Positions 37,219 to 45,997 of a stretch of DNA of 64,000 nt are shown here, piece by piece; positions within the stretch are counted from its first letter, which is position 1; the number at the start of each line of letters is the position of its first letter. A model generated the notes under the pieces. It searched no databases. It was not told the DNA's origin and saw only the letters and a program-made list of their open reading frames with translations. The stretch is from Lachnospiraceae bacterium (GTDB lineage Bacteria > Bacillota > Clostridia > Lachnospirales > Lachnospiraceae): NCBI GenBank assembly GCA_017620255.1, contig JAFZQU010000022.1:106947-170946 (forward strand). The letters are read 5' to 3'. Position numbers and translations under genes: made by a program.

Positions 37219-38814
37219 ATGTATAAGATCATGCTTGCGGATGATGAAGGGATCGTGATCGAAGCGCTGACTTTCATCATTGAAAAGAATTTTGAGGGCA
37301 AATGCGAGATCGCTTCCGCCAAGACCGGCAGAAGCGTGATCGAGCTGGCAGAGACATTCCGCCCCGATATCGCCATTATGGATATCCAGATGCCCGGCAT
37401 CAACGGGATCGAGGCAATGAAAGAGATCCGCCGGTTCAACGCGTCCACGGTATTCATCGTGCTGTCCGCCTATGACAAATTCGATTACGCCAAGGAAGCG
37501 ATCAACCTGGGCGTGCTGGAATATTTAAACAAGCCCGTGGAACAGACGCGCATCGTAGAGGTTTTGAACCGCGCCATGGACCAGATCGAAAAAGAGCGGG
37601 CGAAGCGGAGCCAGGACCTTCTGATCAAGGAAAAACTGGAGAACGTCATTCCGATCATTGAAAACAACATGATCTACACGGCTCTTTTTCAGGACAGCTA
37701 CGAGCAGGATCTGGAAGCCTACCGCGACCTTCTGGGGATCGATGCCGACCACGGCTATATGATCGTGCTGGAATTCGGTGAGCAGAAGGAAGATGACCAT
37801 ATGACCAATGTTGTCGGTGCGGGTGTGCGCTCGCAGTCCCATTACCGGGAGATCAAGGACACGGTCAAGAACTATTTTTCCTGCGTGAACGGCTCCCTGA
37901 TGGCTAACCGGATGGTACTGCTGGTGCCGACACAGGAAGCGGTCGTTGATTATACGGAGCGTATCAAGATCATCGAGAACTGCCGCAGCATGATCAAGAA
38001 GCTGAGCGAGCGTGTCGACGTGAAGTTCCGCGCGGGGATCGGCTCGGTCCACAAACTCAGCGAATGTGCGGAGTCTTATAAGGAAGCGCAGAGAGCGCTG
38101 CGCAATTCCAACGGGACTGTCGCGCATATCAGCGACCTGGCCATCACGGTCACTTATGAAGAGGACTATCCTGTGGAAACCGAGCGGGAGATCTTCGAAA
38201 AGACCGAAAAGGGCGATGAAAACGGCGCGGCGCAGGCAGCCTCGCATTTCTTTGAGTGGATGTGCGCCAACTACAGCGATCACGTCACGGATATCAAGCT
38301 GAAAGCGCTCGAATTCGTGCTGTGGTCCGAGCATCTTGCTTATGAGGAAGGCGGTATGAAGTACCGGTTCCTTTCCAGACAGGATTACCTGCCGGATATC
38401 ATGGGGATGCAGAAACTGGATGAGATCAAGACCTGGTTCCTGAACAAGACCGCGGCGGCCGCAAGGGACGTGCGTGAAAACAAGATGAAACAGAGCTCTT
38501 CATCCGTGGAACTTGCCAAGACCTACATCCTCGAGAATTATCAGAAAGATATCTCCCTCGATGACGTGTCCAGGGAAGTGGATATCAGCCCGTATTATTT
38601 CAGTAAACTGTTCAAGGAGGAGACCGGCGAGAACTTCATCGAGTACGTGACCAATATCCGCATCGAGAAGGCCAAACAGCTTCTGGCATCGTCAAGGCTC
38701 TCCATGAAAGAGATCTGCGCGCAGGTCGGTTACGCGGATCCGAACTATTTCAGCCGGATCTTTAAAAAGACCGTGGGTGTGACGCCTACAGAATATAAAG
38801 AAGGAAAAGCATAG
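37219..38814 (+). CDS. YesN-type response regulator, AraC family
   Basis: A 531-residue regulator with an N-terminal receiver domain (acidic pair Asp8-Asp9, phosphorylated Asp55 in IMDIQMPGI, FIVLSAYDKFDYAKEAI switch region, LNKPVE lysine near 107), a long central domain, and a C-terminal AraC double helix-turn-helix (ISLDDVSREVDISPYYFSKLF and MKEICAQVGYADPNYFSRIFKK-type). It is 40 bases after the kinase gene. The likely target is the promoter region ahead of the binding-protein gene at 40030. ATG 37219 is chosen because it starts exactly at the receiver domain. Confidence 0.92.
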   Translation: MYKIMLADDEGIVIEALTFIIEKNFEGKCEIASAKTGRSVIELAETFRPDIAIMDIQMPGINGIEAMKEIRRFNASTVFIVLSAYDKFDYAKEAINLGVLEYLNKPVEQTRIVEVLNRAMDQIEKERAKRSQDLLIKEKLENVIPIIENNMIYTALFQDSYEQDLEAYRDLLGIDADHGYMIVLEFGEQKEDDHMTNVVGAGVRSQSHYREIKDTVKNYFSCVNGSLMANRMVLLVPTQEAVVDYTERIKIIENCRSMIKKLSERVDVKFRAGIGSVHKLSECAESYKEAQRALRNSNGTVAHISDLAITVTYEEDYPVETEREIFEKTEKGDENGAAQAASHFFEWMCANYSDHVTDIKLKALEFVLWSEHLAYEEGGMKYRFLSRQDYLPDIMGMQKLDEIKTWFLNKTAAAARDVRENKMKQSSSSVELAKTYILENYQKDISLDDVSREVDISPYYFSKLFKEETGENFIEYVTNIRIEKAKQLLASSRLSMKEICAQVGYADPNYFSRIFKKTVGVTPTEYKEGKA

Positions 38815-38825
38815 GAGTATCTGTC

Positions 38826-39866
38826 ATGAAAATGAATCCGGTAAAAATCAGCCGCCTGCTTTTGCTGCTGTTTGCCGCCGCCATCCTGACATCCTGCGGC
38901 AGTGCCGCGGCAGATGCGGAAGAAGCGACGGAGAGTGAAGCGGACGGAATCGAGATCGGAATGAGTTTCGACTCCTTCGTCATCGAGAGATGGCAGCGGG
39001 AGCGCGACGTGTTTGTAGCAACGGCCAGGGAACTGGGCGCCGAAGTGAACGTACAGACCGCGAACGGGGAAGTCGAGGAACAGATCGCACAGATCGAGTA
39101 TTTTATAGAGAAGAAAGTCGACCTGATCGTTGTGGTCCCGATCGACGCCTATAAGATCCAGGGAGCCATCGGAAAAGCCAAGCGGGCGGGGATCCCGATC
39201 GTGTGCTATGACAGGGTGGTCAGGAGCGCCAATACGGATCTGTTCATCTCCTTTGATAATGAAGCAGTGGGACGCCTGATGGCGCAGGAACTGTTCCAGG
39301 CAGCAGGCAGGGATGCAAACGTGATCATGATCTGCGGCCCGGAATCCGATTACAACACGGACATGGTGGAAGACGGCTTTGAACGCATCATGGAAAATTA
39401 CCGCGGTACGGTGATCGGCAGCTGCCGGTGCGATAACTGGCGCGCGGAAATGGCCTATGATTATGTCAGTGAGAACATCGAACTCGTGGAACAGGCGGAT
39501 CTGATCATGTGCGGGAACGATTCCCTGGCGGGGGAGGCGATCCGTGCACTGGCAGAGAGAAGGCTTGCGGGCAAGATCCCGGTATGCGGACAGGATGCGG
39601 ACCTCGAGGCCTGCCAGCGGATCGTGGAAGGCACACAGCTGATGACGGTCTATAAGCCGGTGGAAAAACTGGCCAGAACGGCTGCGGAATATTCCGTCAT
39701 GATCGCCAAAGGAGAGAAGCCTTCCATCAGAACGACCTATTATGACGGCGCCTACGATATTCCCTATGTGGCACTCGAGCCGATCTGCGTAACGGCGGAG
39801 AATCTGGACGAGGCCGTCATCAACAGCGGTTTTCACCTGCGGGAGGACGTATATCTCGGACAATAG
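38826..39866 (+). CDS. Sugar-binding lipoprotein, ABC transporter type
   Basis: A 346-residue periplasmic-binding-protein of the ribose/galactose family with a lipoprotein signal (LTSC, lipid-modified Cys24). It has IEIGMSFDSFVIERWQRERD-like start of the mature domain, IEKKVDLIVVVPIDAYKIQGAI near 105, IPIVCYDRVV near 130 and GQDADLEACQRIVEGTQLMTVYKP near 255-278. It directly follows the regulator gene by 11 bases, apart from the transporter genes. It could be a second sensor subunit or a low-abundance receptor; it is clearly a paralogue of the product at 40030. Confidence 0.85.
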   Translation: MKMNPVKISRLLLLLFAAAILTSCGSAAADAEEATESEADGIEIGMSFDSFVIERWQRERDVFVATARELGAEVNVQTANGEVEEQIAQIEYFIEKKVDLIVVVPIDAYKIQGAIGKAKRAGIPIVCYDRVVRSANTDLFISFDNEAVGRLMAQELFQAAGRDANVIMICGPESDYNTDMVEDGFERIMENYRGTVIGSCRCDNWRAEMAYDYVSENIELVEQADLIMCGNDSLAGEAIRALAERRLAGKIPVCGQDADLEACQRIVEGTQLMTVYKPVEKLARTAAEYSVMIAKGEKPSIRTTYYDGAYDIPYVALEPICVTAENLDEAVINSGFHLREDVYLGQ

Positions 39867-39975
39867 CACAAATCTGCCATGGCAATCACAAAAAAATGCT
39901 ACCGCAGGATCGGGCAAAATAAACAGGTGGTAAAAAATTCAAGATTTTGACAAGTTAATCCTATTTGACAGATGG

Positions 39976-40005
39976 TATAGTGAATAGCGTAGTGGGGATC
40001 CACTA
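39976..40005 (+). promoter_or_regulatory. Likely promoter -10 and hairpin before the binding-protein gene
   Basis: TATAGT (39976-39981) with no well-spaced -35; TTGACA motifs at 39947-39952 and 39965-39970 are 23 and 5 bases away, so activation by the YesN-type regulator would make sense. A small hairpin TAGTGG/CCACTA (39990-39995, 40000-40005) follows at the transcript start. TAGGGAGG just upstream of the gene is the ribosome-binding site. Confidence 0.45.
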
Positions 40006-40029
40006 ATAATTTTCTAGGGAGGAAAAGAA

Positions 40030-41193
40030 ATGAAAAGAAAATTACTTGGCGCATTACTTAGTGTAGCTATGGTAGCATCTCTTCTGGCTGGCTGTGGCGC
40101 AGCTGCAGAGGCTCCGGTAGCAGAAGCTCCGGCAGCAACAGAAGAAGCAGCTCCGGCAGCAACAGAGGAAGCAGCTCCGGCAGCAACAGAGGAAGCAGCT
40201 CCTGCAGAAGCAACCGGAACAAAGGTTGGTGTAGCAATGCCTACAAAAGACCTGCAGAGATGGAATCAGGATGGTTCCAACATGGAAGAACAGCTGAAAG
40301 CAGCTGGTTACGAAGTTGACCTTCAGTTCGCTAACAACGATGTACAGCAGCAGGTATCCCAGATCGAGAACATGATCAACAACGGATGTAACGTTCTGGT
40401 TATCGCTTCCATCGAAGGTGATTCCCTTGGAACAGTTCTTGCAACTGCTAAGGAAAAAGGAATCCCGGTTATCGCTTATGACCGTCTGATCATGAACACG
40501 GATGCAGTTTCCTACTATGCTACATTCGATAACTACATGGTTGGTACAAAGCAGGGCGAATACATCAAGGATCAGTTAGACCTTGACAATGCTGATGGCC
40601 CGTTCAATCTCGAAGTTACCACAGGTGACCCGGGTGACAACAACGCCAGATACTTCTATCAGGGCGCTATCGACGTTCTGCAGCCGTACATCGACAGCGG
40701 AAAGCTCGTTATTAAGTCCGGTCAGCTTGATTTCGATCAGGTTGCAACAGCTAGCTGGTCTTCTGAGAACGCTCAGTCCAGAGCAGAGAACATCGTTTCT
40801 TCTAACTATGCTGATGGCTCCAACATTGATGCATGGCTTTGCTCCAACGACTCTACAGCACAGGGTGTTGTAGCAGCTCTGGATGCTAACTACAATGGCA
40901 ATTGGCCCATCATCACAGGTCAGGACTGTGATATCGTATCCGTACAGAACATGATCGCTGGCAAGCAGTCCATGTCCATCTTCAAGGATACACGTACACT
41001 GGCAGCTCAGGTTGTTAAGATGGTTGGTCAGATTCTCAGTGGCGAGACAGTTGATGTTAACGATACAACAACATACGACAACGGCACAGGCATCATCCCT
41101 TCATACCTTTGCGAGCCCGTATTTGCTGACATCAACAACTACAAGGAACTCCTGATCGATTCCGGTTACTACACGGAGGCTGATCTGCAGTAA
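40030..41193 (+). CDS. chvE: Sugar ABC transporter substrate-binding lipoprotein (ChvE-like)
   Basis: A 387-residue receptor with a lipoprotein signal (LLAGC, Cys22) and a flexible Ala/Glu/Pro linker with three copies of AATEEAAP, encoded by a 24-base tandem repeat at 40132-40203. The binding domain has VGVAMPTKDLQRWNQDGSNM-type start, NNGCNVLVIASIEGDSLGTVL, GIPVIAYDRL, SNDSTAQGVVAALD and GQDCDIVSVQNMIAGKQSM, matching multiple-sugar ChvE receptors. Codons are strongly biased to GCT, GTT, AAC and ATC forms, as in very highly expressed genes. A hairpin separates it from the ATPase gene. Confidence 0.88.
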   Translation: MKRKLLGALLSVAMVASLLAGCGAAAEAPVAEAPAATEEAAPAATEEAAPAATEEAAPAEATGTKVGVAMPTKDLQRWNQDGSNMEEQLKAAGYEVDLQFANNDVQQQVSQIENMINNGCNVLVIASIEGDSLGTVLATAKEKGIPVIAYDRLIMNTDAVSYYATFDNYMVGTKQGEYIKDQLDLDNADGPFNLEVTTGDPGDNNARYFYQGAIDVLQPYIDSGKLVIKSGQLDFDQVATASWSSENAQSRAENIVSSNYADGSNIDAWLCSNDSTAQGVVAALDANYNGNWPIITGQDCDIVSVQNMIAGKQSMSIFKDTRTLAAQVVKMVGQILSGETVDVNDTTTYDNGTGIIPSYLCEPVFADINNYKELLIDSGYYTEADLQ

Positions 41194-41230
41194 TCCTTCA
41201 AACGAAATGAAAATGGCGTAAGCCTAAGAT

Positions 41231-41262
41231 CATACAGGCGGGTTCTTTTACCCGCCTGTATG
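41231..41262 (+). promoter_or_regulatory. 12-base-pair hairpin between receptor and ATPase genes
   Basis: A perfect 12-base-pair stem (41231-41242 with 41251-41262) around an 8-base loop, followed by only three T residues. It is placed to protect or partially end the receptor mRNA and so lower expression of the ATPase and permease genes. Confidence 0.7.
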
Positions 41263-41306
41263 TTTGAAGAAGAGAACTATTTGGTAAGAATTGGGAGGGA
41301 ATTGAT

Positions 41307-42848
41307 TTGGCAAATATAATACTCGAAATGAAGAATATTACCAAAACCTTTCCGGGCGTGAAAGCACTTGACAATGTTAACTTTCAGGTAGAAGAGGGCG
41401 AGATCCATGCCCTTGTAGGGGAGAATGGTGCAGGAAAGTCTACATTGATGAATGTTCTCTCGGGAATCTATCCCTACGGAACTTATGAAGGAGAGATCAT
41501 TTACAAAGGAGAGGAATGTAAATTCAACAAGATCAACGATTCCGAATCCAGGGGGATCGTTATCATCCATCAGGAACTCGCCCTGATCCCTTATATGACG
41601 ATCGGCGAGAACATGTACCTGGGTAATGAGCGCGGCAAGAGCGCAGCCATCGACTGGAACGAGACTTACGGCGAAGCCGACAAGTACCTGAAGATGGTAG
41701 GTTTAGAGGATTCATCAAGGACGCTTGTAAAGGATATCGGTACAGGTAAGCAGCAGATGGTTGAGATCGCAAAAGCGCTTGCCAAGAATGCACAGCTTCT
41801 GATCCTTGATGAGCCCACATCGTCTCTGAATGAAAAAGATTCCAGAGCACTTCTGGATCTGCTTCTCAAATTCAAGAAAGAGAACGGATTAACTTCGATC
41901 ATCATATCTCATAAGTTGAATGAGGTTTCCTATGTGGCAGATAAGATCACGGTCGTACGTGACGGTGCCACCATAGAGACACTTGACAAAGCAACAGATG
42001 ATATCTCAGAAGACAGGATCATAAAAGGCATGGTTGGCCGTGAGATCACGGACCGTTTCCCGAAGAGACATGACGTTGAGATCGGCGATGTATCGCTGGA
42101 GATCAAGAACTGGACGGTACATCATCCGCAGTACACGGAAAGAAAGGTCGTAAACGACGTTTCCATGACCGTGCACAAGGGCGAGGTTGTCGGTATCTAC
42201 GGTCTGATGGGTGCCGGTCGTACGGAGCTTGCACGGAGTATCTTCGGCAAATCCTACGGGACCAACATCTCAGGTACCATGCTGATCGACGGCAAGGAAG
42301 TACATATCCATACGATCAAGGATGCGATCGAGCATAAGATCGCATACGTAACCGAAGACCGGAAAGGAAACGGACTGGTACTTACCAATGCCATCAAGAT
42401 CAATACCACCCTTGCCAACCTGAAAGAGATCAGCAGCAAGGGAATCATAGATAAGGATAAAGAGTATCAGGTTGCTGTTGAGTATAAGGACAAGCTGAAA
42501 ACAAAGACACCTTCGGTTGAACAGAATGTCGGCAATCTGTCCGGCGGTAACCAGCAGAAGGTTCTGCTTGCCAAGTGGATGTTCGCAAATCCGGACATCC
42601 TGATCCTTGACGAACCTACAAGAGGTATCGACGTAGGTGCCAAGTACGAGATCTACTGTATCATCAATGATCTGGTCAAAGCAGGAAAATCAGTGATCAT
42701 GATCTCTTCGGAGCTCCCGGAGACCATCGGCATGAGTGACAGGATCTATGTCATGAACGAAGGCAGATTTGTCGGGGAACTTTCGAGGGATGAAGTGAGC
42801 CAGGAATCCATCATGGCCTGCATCATGAGATCGGGAAGGGGTGAATAA
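41307..42848 (+). CDS. Sugar ABC transporter ATPase, double-domain (GguA/XylG-like)
   Basis: A 513-residue fused ATPase powering sugar import. The first half has Walker [10 protein letters not shown] at 38-46, [18 protein letters not shown] near 92, Walker [12 protein letters not shown]. The second half has a degenerate P-loop [10 protein letters not shown], the signature [15 protein letters not shown] and Walker [13 protein letters not shown]. Such degenerate second sites are typical of the CUT2 family. Start is TTG at 41307, eight bases after GGGAGG at 41293-41298. It is followed two bases later by the first permease. Confidence 0.92.
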   Translation: MANIILEMKNITKTFPGVKALDNVNFQVEEGEIHALVGENGAGKSTLMNVLSGIYPYGTYEGEIIYKGEECKFNKINDSESRGIVIIHQELALIPYMTIGENMYLGNERGKSAAIDWNETYGEADKYLKMVGLEDSSRTLVKDIGTGKQQMVEIAKALAKNAQLLILDEPTSSLNEKDSRALLDLLLKFKKENGLTSIIISHKLNEVSYVADKITVVRDGATIETLDKATDDISEDRIIKGMVGREITDRFPKRHDVEIGDVSLEIKNWTVHHPQYTERKVVNDVSMTVHKGEVVGIYGLMGAGRTELARSIFGKSYGTNISGTMLIDGKEVHIHTIKDAIEHKIAYVTEDRKGNGLVLTNAIKINTTLANLKEISSKGIIDKDKEYQVAVEYKDKLKTKTPSVEQNVGNLSGGNQQKVLLAKWMFANPDILILDEPTRGIDVGAKYEIYCIINDLVKAGKSVIMISSELPETIGMSDRIYVMNEGRFVGELSRDEVSQESIMACIMRSGRGE

Positions 42849-42850
42849 TT

Positions 42851-44146
42851 ATGGAAAAATCAAGAATTTCAATGACACTGAAAAAATATACCATGGTCAT
42901 CGCCCTTGTAGTCGTATTCATTTTGTTTATTTTCGGAACCAGGGATCGCAATGCTGCTTCTTTCTGGGCAGGATTAGGTAATGCTTCCATTCTCTTTCCG
43001 CAGAATATCACGAATCTGCTGTCACAGAATACATACGCATTCGTTCTCGGAACCGGTATGCTGTTATGTATCTTAACCGGTGGTAACATCGACCTGGCGG
43101 TCGGCTCGGTATTATGTTTTGCGGCAGCTGTAGGTTCTTATATGATGAACAAAGGCCTGAATCCTTTTGTAGCGGTTCTTGTGATGGTTCTGGTAGGCCT
43201 GCTGGTAGGTATCTGGCAGGGGTTCTGGATCGCTTATATCAAGGTTCCGCCGTTTATTGCAACCCTTTCAGGCATGTACGCATTCAGAGGACTTGCAAAC
43301 GTAGTCCTGAATGGTATGGATATCAACTTAAAGGGTTATACATCCTTTATCAATCTGTTCGGTGGCGGTGCCGATTGTTATATCAAAGATTTTTCCGGAC
43401 CGACACAGGAAATGCTCAATTCGGCAGACGGAGCTTCCATTCTGGAAATGTTTAATGCCGGACAGGTGCTGGATGCAGGCCGCGCAGGACATATCAATTA
43501 CCTGTGCGTGATCGTCGGCATCGCAGCAGCTCTTCTGTACATCGGCATTGTTGCAAAAGGACGTATGAATGCGACCAAGCGTGGTTATGAGACCACTCCC
43601 CTTGTATCGGATGTGATCAAGACTGCACTGATCTGTGCGGTGATCCTTTTCCTGACATGGAAACTGGCAAATTATAAGGGAATCCCCACATCCTTTATCT
43701 GGGTGCTGCTGGTAGTCCTTGTTTACGGCTACATCACAACACGGACGAGGATCGGGCGTCATCTGTACGCTGTCGGCGGAAATGCCAAGGCGGCAGCACT
43801 GTCCGGTATCAATACCAAGTTTGTATACTTCTTTGCTTATATCAATATGGGCCTGCTGACAGGTCTTGCAGGTGCACTCGTTGCAGCAAGATTGACAAAG
43901 GCTACCCCTAAGATCGGTGAAGGTTATGAAATGGATGCCATCGGCGCCTGCTTCATCGGTGGTGCTTCCGCTTACGGCGGTATCGGTACGGTTCCGGGCG
44001 TTGTCATCGGTGCTCTGCTGACCGGTATCATCAACCAGGGTATGTCCCTGATGGGTATCGAGGTTAACTGGCAGAAGGTTGCAAAAGGTGTTGTTTTGCT
44101 GGCGGCGGTCATCTTTGATGTCGTTTCCAAGAATGAGAAGAAGTAA
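42851..44146 (+). CDS. Sugar ABC transporter permease 1 (CUT2)
   Basis: A 431-residue permease with about ten hydrophobic helices. CUT2 family marks are LLCILTGGNIDLAVGSVLCF near residue 75-95, IKVPPFIATLSGMYAFRGLAN near 128, an AVGGNAKAAALSGIN-like EAA-type loop near 305 and ACFIGGASAYGGIGTVPGVVIGALL near 365. An insertion of about 60 residues near 155-215 contains a Cys-bearing loop. It lies between the ATPase gene and a second permease, with which it probably forms a heterodimer. Confidence 0.9.
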   Translation: MEKSRISMTLKKYTMVIALVVVFILFIFGTRDRNAASFWAGLGNASILFPQNITNLLSQNTYAFVLGTGMLLCILTGGNIDLAVGSVLCFAAAVGSYMMNKGLNPFVAVLVMVLVGLLVGIWQGFWIAYIKVPPFIATLSGMYAFRGLANVVLNGMDINLKGYTSFINLFGGGADCYIKDFSGPTQEMLNSADGASILEMFNAGQVLDAGRAGHINYLCVIVGIAAALLYIGIVAKGRMNATKRGYETTPLVSDVIKTALICAVILFLTWKLANYKGIPTSFIWVLLVVLVYGYITTRTRIGRHLYAVGGNAKAAALSGINTKFVYFFAYINMGLLTGLAGALVAARLTKATPKIGEGYEMDAIGACFIGGASAYGGIGTVPGVVIGALLTGIINQGMSLMGIEVNWQKVAKGVVLLAAVIFDVVSKNEKK

Positions 44147-44155
44147 GGAGGTGGG

Positions 44156-45328
44156 ATGATAATGAATAATGTTGCAAAGGTATTAAAAACACATACTATG
44201 AAGATCGTCCTGGTCCTCGTAGTGATCTTCTTCTGGTTTATGACAAGAGGCAGCAGTATTCTGATGCCGGCCAATGTAACGGCTCTGATCAATCAGAATG
44301 CTTATGTATATGTACTTGGGACCGGTATGATGATGTGTATGCTCATCAAGGGTAACATCGATCTGTCGGTCGGCGCGGTCGTGTGCTTCGTGGATACGGT
44401 GGGCGCGATCCTCATGGTCAAAAAAGGACTTCCGGTTCCGGTCGTTATGCTGGCTATGCTGGGTGTAGGTCTGGCGATCGGTGTCTTTATGGGCTGGGTT
44501 ATCGCGTACTTAAACATTCCGCCCTGGATCGCAACCCTGGCAGGTTTCCTCTCCTTCAGAGGACTGGGTACGGCGATCGTGAAAGGACAAACGATCGGTA
44601 TCGGACAGTGTGAATCTTATCTGAAACTGTTTAACGGAACGATCCCTGCTGTATTCAATATTGCAGGCCTGAACGGCATGTGTGTTGTGATCGGCGTGAT
44701 CGCCTGTGTGATCATCGTGATCACCCGGTTCAAGGACAGGGCGACCAAACTGAAAAAGGGTTATGAGGCAGAGAGCTTCCTGTCTGCAACAGTGGCGTGT
44801 GTGATCCTCTGTGCCGTGATCCTGTTCTTTACTTACAAACTCGGACTGGATAAAGGTATTCCGTTCTCACTCGTATGGGTTGCAGTGATCGTGCTTGTTT
44901 ATAACTTCATTACAAGCAAAACCGTGGTCGGCAGATACTTCTATACGATGGGTGGAAACATTGAGGCAGCAAGACTGTCCGGTATTGACACCAAGAAGAT
45001 CCTGTTTGTTGCATACCTGAACATGCAGTTCCTGACGGTCATCACGAGCTGGATCTCCATGGCGCGTCTTTCGGCAGCGAACCCCAATGCGGGCTTAAAC
45101 TACGAGCTGGATGCCATCTCGGCATGTATCGTCGGCGGCGTATCCGCTTACGGCGGATCGGGTTCGGTATTCGGTATGATCGTCGGTGCTACGCTGATCG
45201 GTGTCATCAACCTGGGCATGAGTCTGATGAACGTCAATCCGGACCTGCAGAAGGTCGTAAAAGGTCTGGTTCTTCTTGCAGCTGTTGTATTTGAGATCTT
45301 TAACAACAGGGATAAGAAGAAGGCATAA
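44156..45328 (+). CDS. Sugar ABC transporter permease 2 (CUT2)
   Basis: A 390-residue permease homologous to the preceding one: MMCMLIKGNIDLSVGAVVCF near 60, LNIPPWIATLAGFLSFRGLG near 115, TMGGNIEAARLSGIDTKKILF near 265 and ACIVGGVSAYGGSGSVFGMIVGATL near 325 align with its motifs. The extra loop of permease 1 is shorter here. Nine bases after its partner; AGGAGG at 44146-44151 could use ATG 44156 or 44162. Two distinct permeases in a CUT2 system suggest an obligate heterodimer. Confidence 0.9.
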   Translation: MIMNNVAKVLKTHTMKIVLVLVVIFFWFMTRGSSILMPANVTALINQNAYVYVLGTGMMMCMLIKGNIDLSVGAVVCFVDTVGAILMVKKGLPVPVVMLAMLGVGLAIGVFMGWVIAYLNIPPWIATLAGFLSFRGLGTAIVKGQTIGIGQCESYLKLFNGTIPAVFNIAGLNGMCVVIGVIACVIIVITRFKDRATKLKKGYEAESFLSATVACVILCAVILFFTYKLGLDKGIPFSLVWVAVIVLVYNFITSKTVVGRYFYTMGGNIEAARLSGIDTKKILFVAYLNMQFLTVITSWISMARLSAANPNAGLNYELDAISACIVGGVSAYGGSGSVFGMIVGATLIGVINLGMSLMNVNPDLQKVVKGLVLLAAVVFEIFNNRDKKKA

Positions 45329-45363
45329 TCACTTACGGGTATTATATTGCCAAATATACGGGG

Positions 45364-45461
45364 GCGGCTGTCCGGTTCCTTTTGGGACCGGCAGCCGCTT
45401 CTGCATTTGCCCGGTGGGTGCTTCCAAATCTGCCCGGGGTCCGATAGGAAACCGGGCAAAT
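45364..45461 (+). terminator. Hairpin cluster at the end of the transporter operon
   Basis: First stem GCGGCTG (45364-45370)/CAGCCGC (45392-45398), extended by an inner CCGGT/ACCGG, with a weak T-rich tail. A second, longer-range perfect inverted repeat of 11 bases follows (45405-45415 with 45451-45461). The first is probably the operon terminator; the role of the second is unclear. Confidence 0.55.
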
Positions 45462-45509
45462 ACTTGCATATATAAAGCAGATTCTATATGATGTACTGGG
45501 AGGAATGAT

Positions 45510-45836
45510 ATGGAATTTTTTAGTTTTATGGGATTATCAGATCTTGCCTGGATCGGCCTTATAGCATTCGTGCTGTGTATTATTTTTGGTCTGTATATGG
45601 TCATCACAAAGAAACCGGGCATCGTAAGGAGTATCAAGGACACAGCCGACTACAAGGATAAGGAACAGTATGCCTTTAAGGGCGGGATCCTGATCCTCTG
45701 CCTCGGCGGAGCCTGCCTGCTCGTGGTCGTGCTGTCTTTTTTCAATTCGGTTGTATCCAATGTTTTCGGGCTTGTGGCCCTGGGCGTTTTTGCCTATTTC
45801 TGGAAAAAGATGCATGATGAATACGGACCGGTCTGA
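45510..45836 (+). CDS. Small membrane protein of unknown function
   Basis: I do not recognise a family. The 108-residue product has hydrophobic segments near residues 10-32, 52-75 and 78-95, joined by a charged stretch (KDTADYKDKEQYAFKGG near 42-58). GGGAGG lies ahead of the ATG at 45510. It stands alone between the sugar transporter and the Gld-like ABC genes, and there is no terminator after it. Codon use and the good ribosome-binding site support that it is a real gene. Confidence 0.7.
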   Translation: MEFFSFMGLSDLAWIGLIAFVLCIIFGLYMVITKKPGIVRSIKDTADYKDKEQYAFKGGILILCLGGACLLVVVLSFFNSVVSNVFGLVALGVFAYFWKKMHDEYGPV

Positions 45837-45997
45837 TCCTTTTTCTCATTTCACAGAATAAACATATTTATCCGTTATAATACCCCATGTTGTGATTTTC
45901 ATGCAGACTCCGGATGAACTGCGCCCTGCTGCAAATGATGCGGCAGTTTTACGCATGTTCATCCGTACGCATGTAAAAACGGAAGGAAGGAATTACC
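45837..45997 (+). promoter_or_regulatory. Promoter and long hairpin ahead of the Gld-like ABC genes
   Basis: TATAAT at 45876-45881 with a weak -35, followed in the leader by a nine-base inverted repeat CGGATGAAC (45911-45919)/GTTCATCCG (45957-45965) with a smaller stem inside. GGAAGG before the ATG is the ribosome-binding site. Confidence 0.5.

Noticed and set aside
37525..38334. A 269-codon reverse-strand frame within the response regulator
   Set aside because: Shadow of the regulator reading frame; no family match and no start signals.
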